Origin: an uncultured Lacinutrix sp.
GTDB lineage: Bacteria > Bacteroidota > Bacteroidia > Flavobacteriales > Flavobacteriaceae
Direction of reading: 5' to 3'
Length of the DNA: 64,000 nt
Assembly (NCBI RefSeq): GCF_947500605.1
Contig: NZ_CANMSJ010000001.1
Span: 558,001 to 622,000 of the forward strand
In this document: piece after piece, positions 1 to 7,307 of the stretch
Layout of the letters: each line of letters begins with the position of its first letter
Position numbering within the stretch: the first letter of the stretch is position 1
Made by a program: the position numbers and the translations under genes
Notes under the pieces: generated by a model
What the model was told of the DNA's origin: nothing
Database searches by the model: none
What the model saw: only the letters and a program-made list of their open reading frames with translations

Positions 1-20
1 TCCTTACTCTAGTAAAAATG

Positions 21-105
21 CCCGCGTGAAGGATGGCAGTGGAAATCCCACAGCGAGGCACGAGCGAGGAATTGAAACGTACAGCCTGACCCTTGTGGTC
101 ACGCC
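21..105 (+). ncRNA. Structured RNA resembling the Flavo-1 motif
   Basis: This 85-base stretch is far richer in GC than its surroundings and folds. The segment GCGTGA (24-29) pairs with TCACGC (99-104), closing the whole element, and GGAT (31-34) pairs with ATCC (45-48) inside it. It lies just upstream of ccoH, probably between ccoG and ccoH. The layout and the conserved-looking purine-rich segments resemble the Flavo-1 RNA motif, known only from computational surveys of Flavobacteria and of unknown function. The pairing is seen directly; the family name is from memory. A reading frame happens to stay open through it (2-132), but its translation resembles no protein I know. The strand is assumed to follow the gene direction. 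Confidence 0.5.
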
Positions 106-129
106 AAAATATTATAAAATAAAAGAGTT

Positions 130-576
130 ATGAAATGGAATTGGGGAAATAGTTTGGTTGTTGTTATGGCTGCTTTTATGAGCTTTATACTCTATTTTGT
201 ATATCTAATGAGTACTACAGAATCTTTTAGTCATGATTTAGTTACTGAGGATTATTATGCTAAAGAAATGCTGTATCAAGATGAAATTGATGCCGAAACG
301 AATACAAACAATTTAACAGAGAGATTTGTAAGTAAAAGAACAGATAATGGTTGGCTATTGGTGTTTCCAAAGGAGCTTGAACTATCTAAAATAAAAGGAA
401 AAGTGTTCCTATACAGACCGTCTAATGAAACGTTGGATTTTAACCTAGAGTTAAATCTAACTTCTTCACATTTGCTCATACCTGACAATAAGATGTTAGG
501 CGGTCGTTGGAACATTACTATCGATTTTATGTACGAAGGTACACCATATTTATATAAAGAACAGATAACGTATTAA
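130..576 (+). CDS. ccoH: CcoH/FixH family cbb3 oxidase assembly protein
   Basis: A 148-residue protein with one N-terminal membrane helix (about residues 7-28) followed by a periplasmic domain that starts with the family-typical stretch around LVTEDYYAKE (about 37-46). FixH/CcoH proteins help assemble the cbb3-type high-affinity cytochrome c oxidase, probably with the copper-handling factors. The stop codon overlaps the start of the next gene by one base (TAATG), so the two are translationally coupled. The gene presumably follows ccoG outside the window. The length fits the family. Family assignment is confident; the exact role in flavobacteria is inferred from homologues. Confidence 0.88.
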   Translation: MKWNWGNSLVVVMAAFMSFILYFVYLMSTTESFSHDLVTEDYYAKEMLYQDEIDAETNTNNLTERFVSKRTDNGWLLVFPKELELSKIKGKVFLYRPSNETLDFNLELNLTSSHLLIPDNKMLGGRWNITIDFMYEGTPYLYKEQITY

Positions 577-1283
577 TGTTAATTTCGGCAATTATATTTG
601 GCTTATTAGGAAGTTTCCACTGTGTTGGCATGTGTGGACCTATTGCCTTTTTATTGCCTTTAGATCGTGAAAACAAAACCAAACGTATTCTACAATTATT
701 AAGCTATCATGCTGGTCGTATTTTAACGTATAGCATCTTAGGTCTTATTTTTGGTGCTGTTGGTAAAAGCTTAAATTTATTTGGTTTACAACAACAACTC
801 TCTATTGGTATTGGTGCGTTAATGATTATTACCATATTAATACCTACCAAATTATTTAATAGGTATAACTTTTCTAAACCTATTTATAAGCTTGTTGGTA
901 AAGTGAAAAGTAAAATGGGAGCCAATTTAAAAAAGAAGAAACCCAGTACATTTTTTACTATTGGGTATCTTAATGGTTTATTGCCTTGCGGACTTGTTTA
1001 CATGGCCATTTTTGGTGCTTTAGCAACCGGAAGTTATTGGGAAGGTAGTATGTACATGGCCTTATTTGGTTTAGGAACTGTACCACTTATGACTACTGCA
1101 ATTTACCTTGGTAATTTTCTTACTAAAACCGTAAAACAACGCGTTTTAAAACTGATTCCAGCCTTTGTAGTTATTGTTGGTTTACTGTTTATTGTAAGAG
1201 GTTTAGGCTTAGGGATTCCTTATTTATCGCCTTCTAATATGGTTACTGTAGAGCAGGTAAATTCTCAATATAATTGTCACTAA
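576..1283 (+). CDS. SafE/DsbD-like membrane transporter of the cco locus
   Basis: A 235-residue polytopic membrane protein of the family usually labelled sulfite exporter TauE/SafE or UreH-like. It has about six helices in two halves. The first half carries HCVGMCGP (residues 15-22), a paired-cysteine motif at the membrane face, and the second half carries NGLLPCG (about 132-138). Such cysteines suggest handling of copper or thiols rather than sulfite export. Coupling to ccoH by a one-base overlap places it in cbb3 oxidase biogenesis, as in most Bacteroidota. The substrate has not been shown by the sequence. Confidence 0.8.
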   Translation: MLISAIIFGLLGSFHCVGMCGPIAFLLPLDRENKTKRILQLLSYHAGRILTYSILGLIFGAVGKSLNLFGLQQQLSIGIGALMIITILIPTKLFNRYNFSKPIYKLVGKVKSKMGANLKKKKPSTFFTIGYLNGLLPCGLVYMAIFGALATGSYWEGSMYMALFGLGTVPLMTTAIYLGNFLTKTVKQRVLKLIPAFVVIVGLLFIVRGLGLGIPYLSPSNMVTVEQVNSQYNCH

Positions 1284-1311
1284 AAAATTAATAATTTAAA
1301 ATATAACACTA

Positions 1312-1476
1312 ATGGAAAGTTTAATAATACTTATAGTTAATTGGACAATGGGAGCTGTTTTTATTGGCTTTTTTCTTCTTGTATGCCTAGTATTATCTCT
1401 TATTGTCTACAATATGGCTAGAAGCGGTAAAAAGAAAAGCGACACCTCTAACGATGAGACTTCCACTGAGCTTTAG
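1312..1476 (+). CDS. Small single-pass membrane protein, cco locus
   Basis: An ATG-initiated frame of 54 residues begins 28 bases after the SafE-like gene. Its first half is one long hydrophobic helix (about residues 4-33) and the second half is a short polar tail with a KKK cluster and acidic and serine or threonine residues, ending STEL. This is the profile of a small accessory subunit anchored in the inner membrane. I do not recognise a named family; it is not clearly CcoQ or CcoS. Position, spacing and the terminator that follows at 1533-1567 suggest it is the last gene of the cco operon. Confidence 0.6.
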   Translation: MESLIILIVNWTMGAVFIGFFLLVCLVLSLIVYNMARSGKKKSDTSNDETSTEL

Positions 1477-1532
1477 TAATTTTACAATTACTAAAACAGC
1501 TACAGTATATTTATCACTAAAACATTTTAAAC

Positions 1533-1567
1533 AAAAAAAGGAAAGCTATTATGGCTTTCCTTTTTTA
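1533..1567. terminator. Bidirectional terminator between cco locus and hemN
   Basis: A perfect 7-bp stem GGAAAGC/GCTTTCC (1540-1546 with 1554-1560) has an A-tract before it and a T-tract after it, so it can work on both strands for the two converging operons. Confidence 0.8.
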
Positions 1568-1592
1568 TTTAACTCTTCTCTTCTATTCTATT

Positions 1593-2957
1593 TTAAATAG
1601 TCATAGAAAATACTTGTGTTTCTGGTTTGTTTCGTTGCAAACGTCTATCGAATGGTAAGCAAACGTTTCTAACAAATGGTCTCCCTTTTTCTGTAACACG
1701 TATTGTTTTAGAATCGATTTCTATTAAACCATCGCTTTCTAGTTCCTTTAATTTAATAAGCACATCTGGAAGCTCGTTAAACATTAATGCTTCGGTTTTC
1801 CAAGAGGTTTCGAACTTACACATTAAGTTAAGTATGTGTTTACGTATTATTAAATCTTCTTCATTTAAAATATGTCCTCTAAAAACAGGAATTATACCTT
1901 GGTTAACCAGCGCTTTGTAACTTTCGATGCCTTTATCGTTTTGTGCAAAACCATACCAACTATCGCTAATTGCAGATGCGCCTAAACCAATCATTACTTT
2001 AGTATTGGTTACAGTATAGCCCATAAAATTACGATGTAGTTTTTGGTTTTCGTGCGCTTTGTAAAGAGAATCTGTTGGTAAAGAAAAGTGATCCATACCT
2101 ATTTCAAAATAACCAGCTTCAAGTAACATTTCTTTACCTTTTTCGTATTGTAAACGTTTTTGAGTTGCAGTAGGCAAATCTTGATCGTTATAACCACGTT
2201 GTCCGTTTCCTTTAATCCATGGCACATGTGCATAACTGTAAAATGCGATACGTTCTGGTTTTAGGGTAATTGTTTTATTAATGGTATTCTCAACATCTTC
2301 AACCGTTTGAAACGGTAAACCAAAAATAATATCATGTCCTACAGATGTAAAACCTTCTGCTCTTGAAGCTTCTGTAACTTGCTTTACATTCTCGAAAGGT
2401 TGAATTCTATTTATTGCTTTTTGTACTTTTAAATTATAATCTTGAACACCATAACTTACACGTTTAAAATTATAGTCTGCAAACATTTTTAAATGTGCTT
2501 CGGTTGTGTTATTCGGGTGTCCTTCGAAACTTAACTCGCAATCTTCACTAAATTTCCCAATTGAGTTTAATGCGTTTAATAATGTTTTTATGTTTTCAGG
2601 TTTAAAAAAAGTTGGCGTTCCTCCACCAATATGCAATTCTTTAACGTTAGGCGTCTTGCCAAGAAAACTTCTATAAAGTCTAAATTCTTCGATTAAAGAT
2701 TCTATGTATGGCACTTCTACTCCATGGTTTTTTGTTATGCGTTTATGGCAACCACAAAAAGTACACATACTCTCGCAAAAAGGAAGGTGAATGTATAAGC
2801 TTACGCCATCGGTATCGTTACTTTCGTCAAAGCTTTTTTTAAGAGATGCTTTCCATAATTTTAAGGAAAACGAATCATTATCCCAATAAGGAACTGTTGG
2901 GTAACTAGTATACCTTGGTCCTGCTACGTTGTATTTTGCTATTAAAGAAGTATTCAT
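1593..2957 (-). CDS. hemN: Oxygen-independent coproporphyrinogen III oxidase
   Basis: A 454-residue radical-SAM enzyme that decarboxylates coproporphyrinogen III to protoporphyrinogen IX without oxygen. The radical-SAM cysteines lie in CESMCTFC (about residues 60-67), with the extra cysteine of the HemN subgroup right after (CGC). The GGGTPTFF glycine motif follows, and the C-terminal HemN domain is complete. The length matches true HemN rather than the shorter HemW paralogue. It faces the cbb3 assembly genes and has an FNR-like operator upstream, consistent with heme supply under low oxygen. Confidence 0.93.
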   Translation of the reverse strand: MNTSLIAKYNVAGPRYTSYPTVPYWDNDSFSLKLWKASLKKSFDESNDTDGVSLYIHLPFCESMCTFCGCHKRITKNHGVEVPYIESLIEEFRLYRSFLGKTPNVKELHIGGGTPTFFKPENIKTLLNALNSIGKFSEDCELSFEGHPNNTTEAHLKMFADYNFKRVSYGVQDYNLKVQKAINRIQPFENVKQVTEASRAEGFTSVGHDIIFGLPFQTVEDVENTINKTITLKPERIAFYSYAHVPWIKGNGQRGYNDQDLPTATQKRLQYEKGKEMLLEAGYFEIGMDHFSLPTDSLYKAHENQKLHRNFMGYTVTNTKVMIGLGASAISDSWYGFAQNDKGIESYKALVNQGIIPVFRGHILNEEDLIIRKHILNLMCKFETSWKTEALMFNELPDVLIKLKELESDGLIEIDSKTIRVTEKGRPFVRNVCLPFDRRLQRNKPETQVFSMTI

Positions 2958-2977
2958 TTTTATAAACTATTTTAAAG

Positions 2978-3021
2978 CAAATTTATATTGAAATACATGG
3001 TTAAAAGATGATAAATATCAC
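2978..3021 (-). promoter_or_regulatory. hemN promoter with FNR/CRP-family operator
   Basis: Read on the minus strand, TAAATTTG (2985-2978) matches the Bacteroidota -7 element TAnnTTTG, predicting a start near 2973, about 16 bases before the hemN ATG. An inverted repeat TGAT-AAAT-ATCA (3009-3020; 8 of 10 matches to the FNR box TTGAT-N4-ATCAA) is centred at 3014.5, about 41.5 bases upstream of that start, the classic activator position. No -33 TTG is visible at the usual spacing, as expected if an activator is needed. Confidence 0.6.
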
Positions 3022-3125
3022 CTGAAGACAAATCTGATCTTAAAATGAAGAAAATTAGCAACTCTTAATATATTTCATTCCAAAATTTTAAACTGTTATC
3101 TTTACAGAGCTAAAAAAAGAAAAAA

Positions 3126-3554
3126 ATGCCTGACGCAAAAAAACCAGATAACGTTGTATTTAATAAAGAAAAACAGCAATACGATGCTGCTTTAAAACCT
3201 TATGGTACAAATGTTGGAGCTCCCGCTATTAAAGTAACAGAAAATATTACTTGGAAAAACAAAAACGTTAACAAAGCCAATAAACAACTTAAAGCTAAAT
3301 ATTTAGAGCTTAAAGCCGAATACGATAAAATGATTGAAGAACTGGAATACAATAACTTGGTATATAATGCTAAGTTTAGTTTTCAGCCAGATCTTGGAGA
3401 GGTTTATCATTTATACAAAGACAAAAAAGGACAACCGTTTCTATCTATAATCTCACCAAACGAATGTAATTTCGATTTTGTGGGTAGCTTCTACCTAACA
3501 TCAGAACACATGTGGAAGAAAGTAGATGAAACAACATCGAATAAACTACAATAA
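3126..3554 (+). CDS. DUF2452 family protein
   Basis: A 142-residue soluble protein rich in lysine. It starts MPDAKKPDNVVF and has a helical, lysine-rich middle (about residues 52-80) followed by a beta-rich end with the stretch FQPDLGEVYHLY and a W-K-K-V motif near the C-terminus. This is the pattern of DUF2452, whose function is unknown. No signal peptide or membrane segment. It precedes the exonuclease-GIY-YIG gene by 32 bases and may be co-transcribed with it. A weak -7-like TATCTTTA lies near 3096. Confidence 0.75.
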   Translation: MPDAKKPDNVVFNKEKQQYDAALKPYGTNVGAPAIKVTENITWKNKNVNKANKQLKAKYLELKAEYDKMIEELEYNNLVYNAKFSFQPDLGEVYHLYKDKKGQPFLSIISPNECNFDFVGSFYLTSEHMWKKVDETTSNKLQ

Positions 3555-3586
3555 CAACTACTAATTTTCAGTTTAAAAATAACGCA

Positions 3587-4921
3587 TTGCAATACACTAT
3601 AATAGACGTTGAAACCTCAGGAAGAACTAACAGAATTACCGAAATTTCGGTGTTTAAATACGATGGCGATGCTATTGTAGACGAATTTACTTCGTTAGTT
3701 AACCCAAACTGTTACATACCAGACCACATTACCGCATTAACAGGAATAGATAATAATACTGTAAAAGATGCTCCAGAATTTCACGAAGTTGCACAACAGG
3801 TTATAGATATTACTGAAGGTACTACTTTTGTAGCTCACAATGTAAATTTCGATTATAACGTAATTAGAAACGAGTTTAAAGCTATAAATATAGACTTTAC
3901 AAGAAAAAAACTCTGTACTATTCGCTTAAGTAGAAAATTATTACCTGGACATAAAAGTTATAGTTTAGGAAAACTTTGTAAAGATTTAGACATAAATATA
4001 AACGGACGACATAGAGCAAGAGGTGATGCAGAAGCTACGGTTATTCTTTTTAAAATATTACAATCTCAAGAAAATGCAGAAGCTGTTTTTTCTGAATTTT
4101 TAAATAAGAAAAGTAAAGAAGCCACCTTACCTCCTAATCTACCTAAAGAAACTTTTAATGCCTTACCAAATGCTACAGGCATTTATAAACTAAAAAATAA
4201 GAAAGGTGAAATTATTTATGTTGGTAAATCTAAAGATATAAAAAAGAGAGTGCTTAGTCATTTCCACAGTAAAACCCAAAAAGCTTTAGATATGGTTAGG
4301 GAAACTGCAGATATCGATTTTGAGTTATCTGGTAGCGAACTTATTGCTTTACTAATGGAAGATGCGGCAATTAAACATCATTTTCCTGAATATAATAAAG
4401 TCTCTAAACGTGCGCCTAAAGGTTTTTCGCTCTTTAGCTACCAAGATAGAAACGATGTTATGCATATTGCTATTAATAATAGTAAAGCAACACCAAACCC
4501 AATAATTACATTTTATAGTTTAAGAGACGCTCGATTGTTTTTAGAACGTGTTTGCGAACAATTTAACTTGTGCCCTAAGTTTTGTCATTTACAAGAAGGT
4601 GTAGACGAATGCTCTCACTACATATTAAAAACATGTAAAGGTATTTGTAAAGGGAATGAAGACATTTCAGATTACAATGAGCGTGTTACCAATGCCATTT
4701 GCCAAATAGTTAACGACAGCCAAGATATTGTTATAAAAGAAAAAGGCAGGTATGATTATGAAGACGCTTTTGTAATGGTTAAAAATGGTGCTTATTTAGG
4801 TTATGGTTTTATAGATAAAAACGAACAAATTATACACGATCACGAACTAGAGCCTTTTTTAATAAAACAAAAAGACAATAGCGACGTACAAAGTATTTTA
4901 AGAAGTCTACTTTTAAAATAG
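3587..4921 (+). CDS. DEDDh exonuclease fused to GIY-YIG nuclease
   Basis: A 444-residue two-nuclease protein. Residues 1-165 form a DnaQ-like 3'-5' exonuclease: DVET at the start (Exo I), NFDYN (Exo II) and HRARGDAEA (Exo III, H-x4-D). Residues about 190-280 form a UvrC/Cho-type GIY-YIG domain (ATGIYKL, then IIYVGKS). After it come C329, C333, C342, C350 and C354; the last three match the C-x7-C-x3-C spacing of the UvrC iron-sulfur site. A DNA repair role (nicking near lesions plus resection) is inferred. Translation starts at TTG; no upstream in-frame ATG fits the family start. Confidence 0.85.
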   Translation: MQYTIIDVETSGRTNRITEISVFKYDGDAIVDEFTSLVNPNCYIPDHITALTGIDNNTVKDAPEFHEVAQQVIDITEGTTFVAHNVNFDYNVIRNEFKAINIDFTRKKLCTIRLSRKLLPGHKSYSLGKLCKDLDININGRHRARGDAEATVILFKILQSQENAEAVFSEFLNKKSKEATLPPNLPKETFNALPNATGIYKLKNKKGEIIYVGKSKDIKKRVLSHFHSKTQKALDMVRETADIDFELSGSELIALLMEDAAIKHHFPEYNKVSKRAPKGFSLFSYQDRNDVMHIAINNSKATPNPIITFYSLRDARLFLERVCEQFNLCPKFCHLQEGVDECSHYILKTCKGICKGNEDISDYNERVTNAICQIVNDSQDIVIKEKGRYDYEDAFVMVKNGAYLGYGFIDKNEQIIHDHELEPFLIKQKDNSDVQSILRSLLLK

Positions 4922-4986
4922 AAGTAAAAAAATATTAAATAAAAGCTAAACACAATAATTTAGGCACAGTTCGTGTTTACATTATC

Positions 4987-4994
4987 TATATTTG
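4987..4994 (+). promoter_or_regulatory. -7 promoter element for DUF3108 gene
   Basis: TATATTTG, an exact match to TAnnTTTG, 17 bases before the ATG at 5012; the predicted leader is about a dozen bases. No convincing -33 TTG was found at the expected distance. Confidence 0.5.
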
Positions 4995-5011
4995 AAACTT
5001 AAATAATATTT

Positions 5012-5794
5012 ATGAAACATTTTTTTATACTCTTAGCACTTAGTTTTTCTGTATTAACAAGCGCTCAAAACAATGCATTTAAAGGAGGTGAAAACCTTAC
5101 TTTTACTGCTGGTTATAGCATGTCTGGATTAATGACGGATTTTGCAGAAGTAACAATGGCAACAAGTGATGTAAAAACAAAAAGCGGAACCTTATTACGC
5201 TTAAAAACTAAAGCAACTACCTATAGTAAATGGGATAATTTTTTTAAAATTAGAGATCTTTACGAGAGTTATGTTAATCCAAAAACATTAACACCATATT
5301 TATACAAGCGCGATATTAACGAAGGCGGACATTATAAATTTGTTAAATACAACTTTAACCATAAAACAAGAACTGTAAAAAGTTTAATTAGAAAAAAAAG
5401 TAAAAACTTTGCTTCTGGTTTTTGGGATAAAAACGAAACAGTAAAAATTAGTAGTGGTACTAAAGATATTGTAACAACTATTTACCATTTAAGAACTTTA
5501 GACATTAAAAAAGCTAGTGTTGGAGATAGTGATACTTTTCAAGTATTGTTTGACAATAAAGAGATGAGATTTAGGTTTACTTATGCTGCAAAAGAGACTA
5601 TTAACACTGCATTAGGTAAAAAAGAATGTTATAAATTACGTATCAACCTTATCAACAATAATGCTTTAAAAGGGAACGATAATTTTGTTTGGTTAACTGC
5701 AGACGAAAATAAAATTCCTGTTTATGCTAAATTTAAAGTAGCAATAGGCAGTGGAGAATTAAAAATTAAAAGCGCAACAGGTTTAAAAAATTAA
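5012..5794 (+). CDS. DUF3108 family exported protein
   Basis: A 260-residue protein with a clear Sec signal peptide (cleavage after TSAQ, about residue 19) and a mature beta-rich domain typical of DUF3108, beginning with FKGGENLTF and TAGYSMSG. It is presumably periplasmic or bound to the outer membrane. The function of the family is unknown; a lipid-binding beta-barrel or beta-sandwich is plausible but not shown. Six bases separate it from the next gene, so they are probably one operon. Confidence 0.75.
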   Translation: MKHFFILLALSFSVLTSAQNNAFKGGENLTFTAGYSMSGLMTDFAEVTMATSDVKTKSGTLLRLKTKATTYSKWDNFFKIRDLYESYVNPKTLTPYLYKRDINEGGHYKFVKYNFNHKTRTVKSLIRKKSKNFASGFWDKNETVKISSGTKDIVTTIYHLRTLDIKKASVGDSDTFQVLFDNKEMRFRFTYAAKETINTALGKKECYKLRINLINNNALKGNDNFVWLTADENKIPVYAKFKVAIGSGELKIKSATGLKN

Positions 5795-5800
5795 AAAATT

Positions 5801-6130
5801 ATGAGATTACTATTTATTATTTTAGGATTAATAAGCGCCATTTTTGCAGTTATTTTATCGGTTTTACCTTTATCTAACTTTGCTTATTTTCCAGCAATCG
5901 CAGCATTAATATTTGGAATAATAGCATTTATTAAAACGCGTGAGACAAACAAACCTAAACACACCATTCAACTTATATTCTTATTAACCATCATTTCTTT
6001 AGCATTAACGACTTACAAATCTGTTACTGCAACTACAGAAGTTGGAGATACAGAACAACTTGAACAACGTGCTCAAGACTCTGAGGAAGATGCAATTGAG
6101 GAATTGAATGATATTGATATTTCTGAATAA
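5801..6130 (+). CDS. Small membrane protein, three helices, acidic tail
   Basis: A 109-residue protein with hydrophobic helices at about 3-23, 26-43 and 56-72, then a strongly acidic tail rich in Glu and Asp (EQLEQRAQDSEED and onwards). I do not recognise the family. It follows the DUF3108 gene by six bases and is probably co-expressed with it. The acidic tail may bind a partner or metal, but nothing in the sequence proves that. Confidence 0.65.
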   Translation: MRLLFIILGLISAIFAVILSVLPLSNFAYFPAIAALIFGIIAFIKTRETNKPKHTIQLIFLLTIISLALTTYKSVTATTEVGDTEQLEQRAQDSEEDAIEELNDIDISE

Positions 6131-6158
6131 TTTCTAAATACTTGTAAGAATTTATCTA

Positions 6159-6166
6159 TATATTTG
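6159..6166 (+). promoter_or_regulatory. -7 promoter element for first M28 peptidase
   Basis: TATATTTG matches TAnnTTTG and ends 19 bases before the ATG at 6186. Confidence 0.45.
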
Positions 6167-6185
6167 ATATACAAATTTATTTAAA

Positions 6186-7223
6186 ATGAAATTCTTACTT
6201 ATAGTTTCTGCGTTTGCAATCGTTGGTTCATGCGCAGAAACTAAATATAGCACTAAAATTGAAAATTTAGAAAACAGTGTTAAAATAAAAGACAGTGAAC
6301 TTATTATAGAATATTCAAATTCTATAACTGCTACCGATTTAAAAAGTAGATTAGCAGTATTTGCTTCTGAAGAATTTCAAGGTCGTGGTACCGGAAAAGA
6401 AGGTCAGAAAAAAGCAACCGATTATCTAAAAAAATTCTATAAATCGAAAGCTATTGCACCTGCAGTTAACGATTCTACTTATTACCAAACTATACCCGCA
6501 GATTTTTTACCAGAAGGAATTGGCACGTCTGAGAACGTGTTAGCTTATATAAAAGGTAGCGAGAAACCAGAAGAAGTCTTAATTATATCTGGACATTTAG
6601 ACCATCTAGGTGTCGAAAATGACAGTATTCATTTTGGTGCAGACGATAATGGCTCTGGGTCTATGGCTATAACAGAAATTGCTGAAGCTTTTAAACTTGC
6701 AGAACTACAAGGTCACTCACCTAAAAGAAGCATTTTATTTTTACATCTTACCGCCGAAGAAATAGGATTACAAGGTTCTAAGTTTTATGTAGAAAATCCT
6801 ATTTTCGAATTAAACAAAACCATTGCAAACCTTAATATAGATATGATTGGGCGTGTTGACGAAAGACACGAAAACAACCCAAATTACATTTACATAATTG
6901 GAGCAGATAGAATTAGTAAAGAATTACAATACATTTCTTCTAAAACAAACGAGGCATTCACTAATTTAGAATTAGATTATAAATATAATGCTGAGAACGA
7001 TAGAAATAGATATTATTATAGAAGTGACCATTACAATTTTGCAAAACAAAATATTCCTGTAATTTTTTACTTTAATGGAGAGCATCAAGATTACCACAAA
7101 CCTACTGATACTCATGAAAAAATAAACTATCCGTTATTGGCTAAACGCACAAAACTAATTTTTGCAACAGCATGGCAATTGGCTAATAGAACTCATTTTT
7201 TAACCCATAATGAGGAGATTTAA
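6186..7223 (+). CDS. M28 family zinc peptidase lipoprotein (no PA domain)
   Basis: A 345-residue predicted lipoprotein: signal peptide ending at a lipobox (VGSC, Cys about 16). The M28 catalytic domain holds the zinc ligands and catalytic residues: GHLDHLG (about 136-142), GADDNGSG, the paired acid AEE in LTAEEIG, NIDMIGR and the C-terminal SDHYNF. M28 enzymes remove N-terminal amino acids from peptides. It closely resembles the next gene but lacks the PA insert, so the N-terminal region runs almost directly into the zinc domain. The pair looks like a tandem duplication followed by loss or gain of the insert. Confidence 0.88.
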   Translation: MKFLLIVSAFAIVGSCAETKYSTKIENLENSVKIKDSELIIEYSNSITATDLKSRLAVFASEEFQGRGTGKEGQKKATDYLKKFYKSKAIAPAVNDSTYYQTIPADFLPEGIGTSENVLAYIKGSEKPEEVLIISGHLDHLGVENDSIHFGADDNGSGSMAITEIAEAFKLAELQGHSPKRSILFLHLTAEEIGLQGSKFYVENPIFELNKTIANLNIDMIGRVDERHENNPNYIYIIGADRISKELQYISSKTNEAFTNLELDYKYNAENDRNRYYYRSDHYNFAKQNIPVIFYFNGEHQDYHKPTDTHEKINYPLLAKRTKLIFATAWQLANRTHFLTHNEEI

Positions 7224-7307
7224 AGCTGTTAAAAAAAATACAACAAATATTAAAGACAATATTTTTTCACGTATTTTTACTTCTTAATCAAACCTTTACA
7301 CTATTAA

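Noticed and set aside
2-132. A reading frame open from the window start into ccoH's ATG, possibly the end of ccoG.
   Set aside because: Its translation does not resemble the CcoG C-terminal domain, and the DNA here forms paired stems typical of an RNA.
1403-1600. ATG-started frame of 65 codons over the end of the cco operon.
   Set aside because: It runs through the terminator and into the tail of hemN, and it overlaps the better-supported 54-residue frame in another phase.
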